The position numbers and the translations under genes are program-made. Shown here piece after piece: positions 16,609 through 25,338 of a DNA stretch of 38,370 nucleotides. The stretch covers positions 1 through 38,370 of the forward strand of contig PLSM01000134.1 in assembly GCA_003165075.1 (NCBI GenBank), given 5' to 3'. How positions within the stretch are numbered: position 1 is the stretch's first letter; every line of letters starts with the position of its first letter. The stretch comes from Acidobacteriaceae bacterium (GTDB lineage Bacteria; Acidobacteriota; Terriglobia; Terriglobales; Acidobacteriaceae). The notes below the pieces were generated by a model. It was given only the letters and a program-made list of their open reading frames with translations. It was not told the origin of the DNA and made no database searches.

Positions 16609-19600
16609 CAGGAAATCGTCACTCCGGCAACCTTGTCGATCATCCTGTTGAACTCTGCCTCAACTTTGGCCGCGAAGTCCGCCTCCATGGCGTAGACCTC
16701 AGTGAACTCGGCGAAAGACCACCGGCCAAACTTGCCGCTGTTGTTCACGCCGGGTACCCAGTAGGTTTCCATGGTGAGTTTCTTGTCCTTAGCGTCCTCG
16801 CGGCGGTACCCCTTGATCTCGACTACCAGATGGAGCAGGTCGTTTTCTCCGTGACCGTCATCCACGAGCACGATGAAGTCTGGGCGGTAGATACGACTCT
16901 CTGAACCATACCGGTAAGGGACCTCGAACCCGAGATTATGATTCTTCACGTAAGCCTTGACCCGAGGGTGTGACTCGGCTACGCGGCAGAACTCCGCTTC
17001 CCAGTCGCTATCCAGGATGACCCAGTTGATGTGGCAGCGGTCGGGCTTCGTCTGCCAGCGATCCGTCTTCGATGTCGTGAAGTTGACTTGCATGGTAGAA
17101 CCAATCGGGTTGTAGGGGTCCGGCAACGCCTTGATGGGCAGCTTTCCCACTGTGTCCTGAACGATTGCCGCTGTGATCCGTTCGCAGGCCATATCGGCCA
17201 GCTCGCGAATCATCAGCTGCGCGGGATAGGTACCCCCTGAATAGATGAGACAGGTATCCAGCCATTGTTTGGTGATTCGTTTTAGCTGGCCGAACAGGGT
17301 GAATCGCGGTTCTTCGCCGGGGTCACGCCATTTGGTGGAGAGCAGGTGTGCAGTGAGGTTGTAGAGGACCGTTGAAGGGCGTGTGCCGGCCAGATGCTCA
17401 ACCGTCAGGCTGACTTCCTCGCCGATGATGCCGGAGTTCACGTTTATGGTTGGCCCGACAAGTTCGGGGGTCAGGCGCAGGATCGAGTCGTCAGTGAAGG
17501 TGGCGGTCAATTGATCTTCAGGCAGTTCTACGCGATAACCCAGAATCCTTGGGAACTGAATTTCGAGTGCATCCCGCTCAGGGCGCATGGCTTTGACCCG
17601 GATCGTCTCTCTGGGCGGCTGTGGTGTCACCACGACCGGCTTGGCCGTGAAGTCAAAGGGGATGCCCAGAACGTCGGCATACTCGACGTTGAAGAGGCCG
17701 TCCTCGTTGAGGTCATATGACTGGCGACGAAGGGCGCGTCCGATGACCTGCTCGCAGAGAAGCTGAGTGCCGAATGCACGTACCCCGACAACGTGGGTGA
17801 CAGTGTTGGCGTCCCAACCCTCCGTGAGCATCGAGACCGAGACAACACAGCGAATCGCTTCACCGAGCCGATCAACCTTGCCCACAGTGTTCATGACCTC
17901 ACGCAGCAAATCCTGATCCGAGATGTTCTCAGCCTTCTGACGGTCGCCGGTACGCTCCATAATCTCCCGGCGGAACCGGTCGATCTCATCGGAAGCGATA
18001 TCCCGGAACTTGGGGTCCAGAGCGTCGCCGGATTCGAGCTGCTCACTGTCGATGAGCAATGTGTGAGGCCGGGGAAGCGGGTTGCCATGTTCGTCGGAGT
18101 TGCGAAAGAGTTCAAGCCGTCCAACTTCGGGCTTGCTTGAGCCATCCGGGTTGGTGCGGACAAAGCCGGAGATATAGTCGTAAACCAGCTTGGATATCGA
18201 AGTGTTCTGGCACACAACGATAAAGCAGGGCGGCACAGCGATCTTGGCTTCACGCCAAGTCTCGAAGATTTTGGCGTAATGCCCATAGAGGACTTCTAAC
18301 GCAGTGCACAGCTTGGCCGGCAACTTAAGGGGGTCAAGGGACTCGCCCTTACTCCGCCCCTTCTTTGGCATGTCGGCACGAATGTGTTCCCACAGATTGC
18401 GGAAGACGGGGACCTCATCGCCGGGAATGTTGTCGGCGACCGGCACGCGGGGTAACTTGACGATGCCGCATTCAATCGCATCCATCAGGGAGAAGTCGCA
18501 CATGGTCCAAGGGAAGAGGGTACCCTCGGCATATCCCGAACCCCGAAGGAAGAACGGGGTGGCCGACAAATCGATGACTCGGGCGACGCCGAGCTTGCGG
18601 TTGACGGCTTCCAGCCCGGATATCCAAAGGCGGGCCGCTTCCTTGTTCTTCTCTGCCTCCTGCTTCTCTTCACCGGCAATATCCTCTTCCAGAGGATCGC
18701 CGGGCTTCTCCCGGTAGCAATGATGGCCCTCATCATTCAGGACAAGGATATTTTTCAGTCCCATCAGGTCCGGCATGACCCGCTGGATCATCTGCCCTTC
18801 CGTCTCCTCCGTCCTGAGGGGTTCACCCCGCCCCTGAAGGAGGGATCGTCCGCCCTTGGAGAGGTCCAGCCGCTCGCGCAACTTGAAGGCGTGGTAGTTG
18901 GTGATGACGATCTTGGCACGCTGGATATCATCCAGCATGTCCGGGGGTACCAGTTCCCGGCTCTTGTAATAGCTGTCAGGATCGTTGGGCTGGAGGACGC
19001 GGAGCCGGTCCTTGATGGTGAGGCCCGGCGCAACGACGAGGAAACCCTTGGTAAAGAGCTGTCCACCTGGGCGGCGGACGGCGTTCACGGTCTGCCAGGC
19101 GATCAGCATGGCCATGACGGTAGTCTTGCCGGCGCCGGTGGCCAGCTTCAGGGCGAGGCGCATGAGTTCCGGGTTCGCAGCGGCATTCGCGTTCGCCAGA
19201 TGTTCCAGGAACCCTTTGCCAGCCTTCCCGGCTTTTGGAGCGACCTCCGTCAGCCAGATGGCTGTCTCGACGGCTTCTATCTGGCAGAAGAACGGCCGGA
19301 TGTCAGAGAACTTGTGGTGCCGCCAGTGCTTGAGTAGACGTTCCGTCTCAGGAGTTACATGCCAGTCTTTTGAATCGGGCCACTTCCTCCACTGGTCTAC
19401 CTGATAGCGAAGTTCATTGATGATGGGCGTGGGATCGTATTGCTGCTCCGCCGTGGAGACCCCGGCTCCTTCATCGAAGACGAGCGACTCCTGGGTCGCC
19501 GCCCCCTTCTTTCTCTTGCGAGGTTTCGGGACCGGCGTGATGTACTTCGCTACGCGCCTAGCTTCAATGGTCTGTTGTGTTGGCTGGCCGTCGGCATCCA

Positions 19601-19670
19601 GTTCCCAATGGAGGGCTGGGCACTCGTAGGGAGAATTGAGGATTGGGTGCTCAAAGAACGGGTTTTCCAT
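16608..19670 (-). CDS. Type III-like restriction helicase-nuclease (Res)
   Basis: A 1020-residue DEAD/DEAH-type motor with a C-terminal nuclease. Walker A 'LATGAGKTTVMAM' is at about 176-188, Walker B 'LNDEGHHCY' near 310, 'DLSATPFF' is motif III, and 'MLTEGWDANTVTHVVGVR' with 'QVIGRALRR' are motifs V and VI. Near the C-terminus 'YRPDFIVLVDDG' followed by 'LHLVVEIKGYR' gives the D...E-x-K of a PD-(D/E)XK nuclease. The overall form resembles the family NCBI names BPTD_3080 restriction endonucleases (from memory). I chose the ATG at 19670 ('MENPFFEHPILNSPYE', the usual family start); a GTG at 19694 would add eight residues and no clear ribosome binding site decides. It is the first gene of the four-gene operon. 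Confidence 0.9.
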   Translation of the reverse strand: MENPFFEHPILNSPYECPALHWELDADGQPTQQTIEARRVAKYITPVPKPRKRKKGAATQESLVFDEGAGVSTAEQQYDPTPIINELRYQVDQWRKWPDSKDWHVTPETERLLKHWRHHKFSDIRPFFCQIEAVETAIWLTEVAPKAGKAGKGFLEHLANANAAANPELMRLALKLATGAGKTTVMAMLIAWQTVNAVRRPGGQLFTKGFLVVAPGLTIKDRLRVLQPNDPDSYYKSRELVPPDMLDDIQRAKIVITNYHAFKLRERLDLSKGGRSLLQGRGEPLRTEETEGQMIQRVMPDLMGLKNILVLNDEGHHCYREKPGDPLEEDIAGEEKQEAEKNKEAARLWISGLEAVNRKLGVARVIDLSATPFFLRGSGYAEGTLFPWTMCDFSLMDAIECGIVKLPRVPVADNIPGDEVPVFRNLWEHIRADMPKKGRSKGESLDPLKLPAKLCTALEVLYGHYAKIFETWREAKIAVPPCFIVVCQNTSISKLVYDYISGFVRTNPDGSSKPEVGRLELFRNSDEHGNPLPRPHTLLIDSEQLESGDALDPKFRDIASDEIDRFRREIMERTGDRQKAENISDQDLLREVMNTVGKVDRLGEAIRCVVSVSMLTEGWDANTVTHVVGVRAFGTQLLCEQVIGRALRRQSYDLNEDGLFNVEYADVLGIPFDFTAKPVVVTPQPPRETIRVKAMRPERDALEIQFPRILGYRVELPEDQLTATFTDDSILRLTPELVGPTINVNSGIIGEEVSLTVEHLAGTRPSTVLYNLTAHLLSTKWRDPGEEPRFTLFGQLKRITKQWLDTCLIYSGGTYPAQLMIRELADMACERITAAIVQDTVGKLPIKALPDPYNPIGSTMQVNFTTSKTDRWQTKPDRCHINWVILDSDWEAEFCRVAESHPRVKAYVKNHNLGFEVPYRYGSESRIYRPDFIVLVDDGHGENDLLHLVVEIKGYRREDAKDKKLTMETYWVPGVNNSGKFGRWSFAEFTEVYAMEADFAAKVEAEFNRMIDKVAGVTIS

Positions 19671-19866
19671 GTCTAGGCCGGGTACCCCTGTCACTCGTCG
19701 CTTCAGAACTCAAACTCTGGCGCCAGCTTGCGAGGCTTAGAGTGGCCCTTTGCGGGCCTGGCCCATTAGTTCCGAAAGCCGGCTCTTCGCTTACATGAAT
19801 CTTGGACAAGGACAAGTGTACTCTCTGACTCAGGAGCCCCCAGTCTCCTATGAGGGGAAAGTTACG

Positions 19867-20257
19867 TGCGGTGACAGCGAACCCTGGGCATCGGCGTAGA
19901 CCGTGAGCTGGGAGCGGAGGGCTCTGGTTCTCCGCTTTCTGTTCTTGGTGCTACTTTTCATCAAGAACGAGGCCGCCACAGGCCCGTGGCGCGTCCCGCG
20001 CAATGCCGGTGACTCTGGGGTACGTCCAAATCGGCCTGCCCTGCTGTCAGCTTGTGGCCATAACCAATGGTCGGGAAGTGCGCCGCATCGGGGTACACGC
20101 GGTTGCGAAAGCCCATGCGGGGATCGACCCGCCCGGTGCCAAATCGACTAAGGAACGGCCATCAAAGCTCAGACGCCAACAACGCCTGAAGAACGAGGCG
20201 TTGATGAAAAAGTTGTGTGTGGTGACGCTGATCCCTTGACATCGGCGTGAACTGTGG
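19867..20257 (+). repeat. Pair of diverged about 40-bp direct repeats in a gene-poor stretch
   Basis: A segment at 19867-19906 (beginning TGCGGTGACAGCGAACCCTG) recurs in diverged form at about 20217-20257 (TGTGGTGACGCTGATCCCTT), both running into CATCGGCGT. A second related pair, GCATCGGGGTACAC near 20087 and GCATGGGGTACAC near 20352, follows in the same order. The stretch 19695-20864 otherwise holds no gene I can support. It may be decayed insertion-sequence ends; this is inference. Confidence 0.35.
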
Positions 20258-20864
20258 CCACTTCGGGGCGCGGGGGAAATCACACTGTAGACAGGCGGGT
20301 CGGGTGGTGTTAAATCATCAGGCCGCTTCATGCCTAAATCCGGCTGGATCGGCATGGGGTACACCCGATGTCGAAGCCTGCCGAGCGGTGAATCATTCGC
20401 CGCGAAACCACAGAACTTCGAGTTCGTCGGCCACCACCCCATACCACTCGGAGAATTCCCATTACCGACCGCGTAGCTTTCACTGCTAGAGCGCCTTTTC
20501 GAGTGGCACGCAGCCAAGCACGGTCGATCCCACAGCCTTTTTCTCACATTTAATCGAAGCTGCAGTCCCCAAAAACGCCGGAGCTTTGTATATACAAAGT
20601 AGAGACTGCCGAGCCGCCATGGCAACGTTCAGGTTTATGGCGCACGAATCGCGATGGATGCACTGAACAGATCGCAAGCTGTGCCAAGGCCACGACTCAC
20701 ACTTCCATAATGCATGCTCGGTCACTGGAGAGGATGGTGTGGAAGTGAATGACCGAAAACTTGATACCGAACCCTTTACTAAGGAAGCAAGCCGGAAGAC
20801 CGCTTGCCCGTCACAGTGTAACGAAAGGAAGAATCGCATGAACTCAAGTAACTCAGGAGTGCTA

Positions 20865-21150
20865 CCCAAGGAGGCTGTACGGTGCGCGATCTATGCGCGT
20901 ATCCTTCATGCCCTCAACCCGGCGAAGAGTCCGCCGCAGCGCAGCAAGTAGCACGGTGCAGGGAAGCCGCCCGTAAAAATGGGTGGATGGTTGCCGAAGA
21001 CTGCGTCCGCACTGATGTGGGCAAATCCGGGCATTACGCTGCAAGGTCGTAATGGACTCCCTTTGCGGAGAGGTGCTCGCGTGATCAGACTCGACCAGGG
21101 CTGCCGTCGGTTTGCAGGTTCCGAATCTCACAATTTGTCGCGTCCCAAAC
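20865..21150 (+). pseudogene. Serine recombinase N-terminal remnant, frameshifted
   Basis: Reading across frames recovers the start of a large serine recombinase: 'EAVRCAIYAR' (frame of 20838-20950), then 'AAAQQVARCREAARKNGWMV' and 'AEDCVRTDVGKSGH' one frame over, then 'GITLQGRNGL' in the third frame. These are the conserved early blocks of resolvase domains (Y-A-R-x-S, the Q..RC..A..GW segment, D-x-G-x-SG). At least two frameshifts, loss of the catalytic Ser context and absence of the remainder show it is dead. A purine-rich ribosome binding site and ATG near 20838 survive. It may be the old recombinase of the right end of the island. Confidence 0.6.
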
Positions 21151-21596
21151 TGCCAGCCGAAGGTCTACGCCAAACTCCGATGCGAAGCGCATGAGCAACT
21201 CGGAGGCTGGCCTGACCGCGTTCTCCTTCTTTCCGCGAGATGAATAGTACTCGATAGGCGCTAGAACCAGACCCGTAACCGGAATGTCCGCAGGCGATCG
21301 CGCGACCAATCCTCGCTGAGCGAATACCTTCTGTGATTCTGAGTTCGCCAGAAAAAGTCGCAACTGCCTTCCTCATTGACCACACACTAAACCCTCGTAC
21401 TCGGGAGGAGGCCAGAACCCCAAAACAGCCTCAGCGCCGAGTGAGCGGCCGCTGAAAAGGGGCTTTCTTTGCTCCTAGCAATGCCCTTTGAAACTCGCTC
21501 AGGGCTGCAACCTGATCAGAAGTCTCCTACTTGCATTAGACTGGGTCATCGATTTCTCAGACCCTTGTCCGGTGCTGGGGCAAGAGGAGAGGGGAG

Positions 21597-21674
21597 ATGA
21601 ACATGATCCTGGTAACTGGTGACGTCGTACTAGACCACGACATTTACACGGGTACGCGGCGCACTGTGGCCTAG
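21597..21674 (+). pseudogene. 25-codon stub of a 'VTGDVVLD'-type gene
   Basis: ATG at 21597, preceded by the strong purine stretch AGGAGAGGGG, opens a 25-codon frame containing 'NMILVTGDVVLDHDIYTG' and stopping at TAG 21672-21674. This opening resembles the N-terminus of a family of large bacterial proteins with a PfkB/sugar-kinase-like start, recalled from memory. Only the beginning is present and no continuation was seen in the other frames, so it is a truncated remnant. The family assignment is tentative. Confidence 0.4.
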
Positions 21675-21747
21675 TTTTGCACCGGCGCGCATAGATGCAG
21701 GCCGCTACCTGCCATTTTGTGAGCAAAGTGCTCTTGGGGAGAGTTTA

Positions 21748-22137
21748 ATGATAGATCAGCAGACATCAAAGTTGGAATCTGCGACTGAAGTAATCCGGAA
21801 GCGAATCCGGCAGGTCCGCGATCGGAAGGAACTGATTGGCGAGCAGAATACCAAAGCGGCTCTAATTGATCCGTTATTGTCCGCGCTGGGGTGGGATCTC
21901 CAGGAAATTGATGAAGTTCGCCGGGAGTACCGGCGAAAGCCGCAGGACAACCCAGTGGACTACGCGCTGTTCTTGAACCGCACAGAGTGCCTGCTCATTG
22001 AGGCGAAGTCGCTGGAAAAAGACCTTGGCGATCGAAAATGGATTTCGCAGAATATCAGCTACGCGGCAGTGGTCGGGGTCAAATGGTACGTGCTTATTGT
22101 GTGGCCAACCCAAGCGGCGGCATTCGCTCAGATTTGA
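21748..22137 (+). pseudogene. HsdR N-terminal (type I restriction) domain, truncated
   Basis: A 129-residue frame that matches the start of type I restriction enzyme R-subunit N-terminal domain proteins: 'GEQNTKAALIDPLLSALGWD' followed by 'NPVDYALFLNRTECLLIEAKSL', where Asp and E-x-K form a PD-(D/E)XK nuclease core. The family normally continues past 'VGVKWYVL' into a 'TDG..Y.IYN' strand and further helices; here the sequence changes to 'IVWPTQAAAFAQI' and stops, about where the match is lost. It could be a dead remnant or a minimal nuclease-fold protein. An ATG with GGGGAGAG upstream remains intact. Confidence 0.6.
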
Positions 22138-22268
22138 CGGTTACATGGTCAAAGCCCGTGTCATAACTGCTCGGAGGCGCGGTAACGCTACGGTAACGAT
22201 AGAACTGGAAGTCGTTAAACTCACGATTTTGGTATAGTACGCGAAATGATCGTCGGGAGAGGTATTGC

Positions 22269-23393
22269 ATGGCCCCGCCAGTTACTAGCCGGTATATGAT
22301 CAGATCAATCGTTCGGGCCGCTGACGTCCTAAGGGCATTCCAGAACCCAGGCGACATCCTGCGATTATGTGACATTGTTCGTATTACCGGACTCGACAAA
22401 GGTACGGCATTCCGGCTGCTTCGAACGTTAAGTGAGTGTGGCTTCCTCGATCGAGTGGGCACGCAGAAATATAGCTGTCCAGTCAGCTTCAACAAACGGA
22501 AGAGATATCGTATAGGGTTCGCTGGGGGCGGAGATAAATCGCTGTTCAATAGAGAAGTAACAAATAGCCTCACACAAGCCGCCGCCGAGTCCGCCATGGA
22601 CATTTTCATAGTGGACAATCAATACAGCGGCAAACACTCGCTTCGTGCTATCGACCGTCTTCTCAAAGAGAGTGTCGATCTGATAATTGAGTATCAATCA
22701 ACTTACGACATCGCTCCACTAATAGCTTCGAAATGCGCTGCCCGGGGCATTCCGCTCATTGCCGTGGAGATCCCACATCCAGGAGCCATCTATTTCGGCG
22801 CTAATAACTACGAGGCCGGACTGATCGCCGGTCGGTGCCTGGCACGCTGGGCGAAGGCTAGGTGGGGCGGTGAGGTTGATGAGGTCATTCTTATTGAACA
22901 GCGCCGAGCTGGGCCGATCCCGCAGGTTAGGCTTGTAGGATCCATCGATGGTTTAGTTGACGTCCTACCCAGCGCCCGGAATTGCCGCGTGGTGAATCTT
23001 GACGGTGATAGCGACTTCGGGAAAAGCCTCGTTGCAGTGCGAAGACATTTGGCCTTCAGCAAAGGCAAACACGTTCTTGTGGCAGCGCTGGACGACACAT
23101 CCGCTCTAGGTGCATTGCGAGCCTTTGAAGAAGTCGGGCGGGCGGACGGCTGTGCGGTAGTGGGTCAAAACGCCGCGCCAGAGGCACGATTCGAACTAAG
23201 GCGCAAGGAAACGCGACTGATCGGATCTGTTGGTTATTTTCCTGAGCGATATGGGAATGCGTTAATTCGAATCGCTCTCGACTTGCTCAATAAGAAGAGC
23301 GTCCCACCTGCACTGTTTATAAAGCACTCCCTCATTACCGCGGACAACGTAGATCGGTTCTACCCCAACGACAAGCTGATGGGGTACGCTTAG
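22269..23393 (+). CDS. IclR-type HTH fused to periplasmic sugar-binding domain (transcriptional regulator)
   Basis: A 374-residue regulator. Residues 8-75 form an IclR-like winged helix ('IVRAADVLRAFQNPGDILRL', 'ITGLDKGTAFRLLRTL', 'CGFLDRVG'), and residues about 80-370 form a Peripla_BP_4/LacI-type sugar-binding domain ('KRYRIGFAGGGDKSLFN', 'IIEYQSTYDIAPLIASKCAA', 'YFGANNYEAGLIAGRCLA', 'VLVAALDDTSALGALRAF'). There is no signal peptide, so the binding domain acts in the cytoplasm as an effector sensor. It begins at ATG 22269 after GGGAGAGG; TATAGT at 22233-22238 is a possible -10 box. It faces the rhamnose-type locus convergently and probably senses its sugar; the ligand is inferred from context only. 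Confidence 0.8.
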   Translation: MAPPVTSRYMIRSIVRAADVLRAFQNPGDILRLCDIVRITGLDKGTAFRLLRTLSECGFLDRVGTQKYSCPVSFNKRKRYRIGFAGGGDKSLFNREVTNSLTQAAAESAMDIFIVDNQYSGKHSLRAIDRLLKESVDLIIEYQSTYDIAPLIASKCAARGIPLIAVEIPHPGAIYFGANNYEAGLIAGRCLARWAKARWGGEVDEVILIEQRRAGPIPQVRLVGSIDGLVDVLPSARNCRVVNLDGDSDFGKSLVAVRRHLAFSKGKHVLVAALDDTSALGALRAFEEVGRADGCAVVGQNAAPEARFELRRKETRLIGSVGYFPERYGNALIRIALDLLNKKSVPPALFIKHSLITADNVDRFYPNDKLMGYA

Positions 23394-23684
23394 TTTGATG
23401 AGCGATGGCGACCTATGCTATAGGCAGTTGAGGAAGCCGGCAGCGTACCTTTGCTTCCCAAGAGAAGTTTCGCGAAGTACGTGCGGCAGAAGCGGCGGAA
23501 GAGGGTTCCGGAAGCCATGCACTGGATCATGCGAGGGCCGGATTTGAAGTCGTTGCTCAAACCGCGCCGCCCCAATACGGGCAACCAATTGCCTCGGATG
23601 GGATTCGGCATCAGCCTCCTCGCCTTTTGCTACAACACGATTGCGACTTATCCTGCCCCGCAGCAAAAGAGGGATCTAAACTCG

Positions 23685-23699
23685 CCGGCGCTGCGCCGG
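23685..23699. terminator. GC-rich hairpin between convergent genes
   Basis: CCGGCG-CTG-CGCCGG (6-bp stem, 3-nt loop) lies 14 nt beyond the permease stop and between the convergent regulator and permease genes. No long U-tract is present. It may end transcripts from the - strand; weak evidence. The rest of 23394-23712 holds frames on both strands that I do not recognise. Confidence 0.35.
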
Positions 23700-23712
23700 T
23701 TCAAAACACCAG

Positions 23713-25110
23713 TTAGCCTCCCAACGGATTATCGTCTTGGGCCTCGCCGAAATCTAGCAAAGCGGGATGTGTCCGGAATCCGCTCGTCTTCACCGCGTCA
23801 TAAATGATCCCTGCCAGCAGCCAAGCGCCTCCAATAAGTTTAGTCAGTAAAGGGAGGCTCAACCAAATACCTAGACAGAACAAGAAGCCAAACATGGGTA
23901 CCATTGCATCTACAAGCAGTCGTCGCTTTTCCCTGCTCTGCAAAAAGTAGTACTGGCGAATAGCCCCCAAGTTCACTCCCATGAAAGCCAAGAAGGCTCC
24001 GAAGTTCAAGAGCTCGCCGGCATGCTCCAAGCTCAATAGCAACGACCCAACTAAAGCGACCAGTGCTACCAACAGAACGTTCAGGATGGGATTGCCTGAT
24101 ACTGGATCCAGGTAGCCGAAGAACCTGCGCGGTAGCACATCATCACGGCCCATCGCAAACAGAACTCGTGCAGCAGCCACTTGACCAGCCAAGCAGCCTC
24201 CGAGGCTTGAAAGAATTACAACGACCCCCATCCCTTGAAATAGCAGGGATCCGCCAACACGACGTGTCACATCCATGAAGGCTGTCTCTACGCTGGGAAA
24301 GGTCCGATAATCTGGCCAAATAAGTTGCGCCAGATATACGAGAATGCAGCTGAAAATGGTAGTGAATAGACAAACTGAAACAGTAGCAAGTAATACATTA
24401 CGTCGTGGATTCTCAACATCTTCTGCGAGTGTCGTGACTCCATCAAAACCGATATAAGTAAGCGCCGCGAACGAAGTTGCTGTGGCCACAAGCCGAAAGT
24501 CGAAAGTGGCTGGATGGTAGAAAGGTGCAGTGGATAATAGGCCATGCAACCCTTGCTGATGGAATAGATACCAAACCGCTGCCAGAAGGAAAGCGCCAAT
24601 TACTACAAACATTCCGATCAGCAACACAATATTCGCTCGGGCAGTGGCACGGATTCCGCGCAGGTTAAGCGCGGTAATCAGCACAATAAAAATGGCGACC
24701 CAGGCCGGAAACGGCAGCCACGGTATAAGCCGCTCCATCGCCAGTGCCGCTTGGATGATCGCAACAATCGGAAGAACTAGGTAGTCCAGCGTCATGGCCC
24801 AGCCGGCGACAAAGCCGAGGTGAGCATTCAGGCCGTGTCCAACGTAGACATAGGCCGAGCCGGCAGAGGGATAGAGACTCGCCATGCGCCCATAGCTGAA
24901 TGCCGTAAGCATCATGGCAACGCCTGCCAATAGAATGCATATAAGAATATGTCCGTGCGAGAGCTCTTGCGCTATGCCATATATGGGAACGGGCGCAATT
25001 GGGGTGATGATAACAATCCCATAAAAGATTAGGTCGCGGAGTTTCAAGACTCGACGGAGACGTCGGGGAGGATCCAATTTCTCGACCTCTGCCTTCGGAG
25101 GACGGGTCAT
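23713..25110 (-). CDS. APC-family permease (amino acid-polyamine-organocation)
   Basis: A 465-residue inner-membrane transporter with about 12 hydrophobic segments. The first segment 'LIFYGIVIITPIAPVPIYGI' carries the broken-helix region of the APC fold, followed by 'GRMASLYPSAGSAYVYVGHGL' (TM2-3 signature), 'LTYIGFDGVTTLAEDVENPRR' (TM6, typical of the superfamily) and 'ILSSLGGCLAGQVAAARVLFAMGRDDVLP'. APC members usually carry amino acids or polyamines by proton coupling; here it lies downstream of the sugar isomerase, so a sugar, acid or catabolic intermediate may be the substrate. The ATG at 25110 overlaps the stop of a 63-residue frame; GGAG lies 9 nt upstream. Confidence 0.9.
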   Translation of the reverse strand: MTRPPKAEVEKLDPPRRLRRVLKLRDLIFYGIVIITPIAPVPIYGIAQELSHGHILICILLAGVAMMLTAFSYGRMASLYPSAGSAYVYVGHGLNAHLGFVAGWAMTLDYLVLPIVAIIQAALAMERLIPWLPFPAWVAIFIVLITALNLRGIRATARANIVLLIGMFVVIGAFLLAAVWYLFHQQGLHGLLSTAPFYHPATFDFRLVATATSFAALTYIGFDGVTTLAEDVENPRRNVLLATVSVCLFTTIFSCILVYLAQLIWPDYRTFPSVETAFMDVTRRVGGSLLFQGMGVVVILSSLGGCLAGQVAAARVLFAMGRDDVLPRRFFGYLDPVSGNPILNVLLVALVALVGSLLLSLEHAGELLNFGAFLAFMGVNLGAIRQYYFLQSREKRRLLVDAMVPMFGFLFCLGIWLSLPLLTKLIGGAWLLAGIIYDAVKTSGFRTHPALLDFGEAQDDNPLGG

Positions 25111-25298
25111 GAATTAATCTCCGCCGTGCATATGACTATGAGGCTCGCCTTCTCGTGCACGAACACGTTGAACCACTGGGCGCCTTGCTCGCTGGTATAG
25201 GCACCCAACGGTCGCGCAGCGATAGAAGGCCGGTGGTGTTTACACCGCAAGTGGGAATTGGACATTGATCTGGAGCCTAAAGCGAGTGCACATGCCAT
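25107..25298 (-). CDS. Possible small protein upstream of the permease
   Basis: A 63-residue frame between the isomerase and the permease whose stop overlaps the permease start (ATGA, 25107-25110). Overlap of that kind is common for real co-translated genes. The sequence ('GAYTSEQGAQWFNVFVHEKA' is the most distinctive part) matches no family I know and its ribosome binding site is weak. It may be a remnant of a lost gene. Confidence 0.3.
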   Translation of the reverse strand: MACALALGSRSMSNSHLRCKHHRPSIAARPLGAYTSEQGAQWFNVFVHEKASLIVICTAEINS

Positions 25299-25338
25299 AG
25301 TTCAACCTATTCTCGATATTGCCTCCGCCTGTTGGCAC

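Noticed and set aside
21085..21363. A 92-codon - strand frame over the recombinase remnant
   Set aside because: No domain recognised and it overlaps decayed recombinase sequence on the other strand; support is too weak.
23451..23807. A 118-codon + strand frame between the regulator and the permease
   Set aside because: It runs antisense into the permease end and shows no family features; basic composition looks like a chance frame, although its first half could be a relic.
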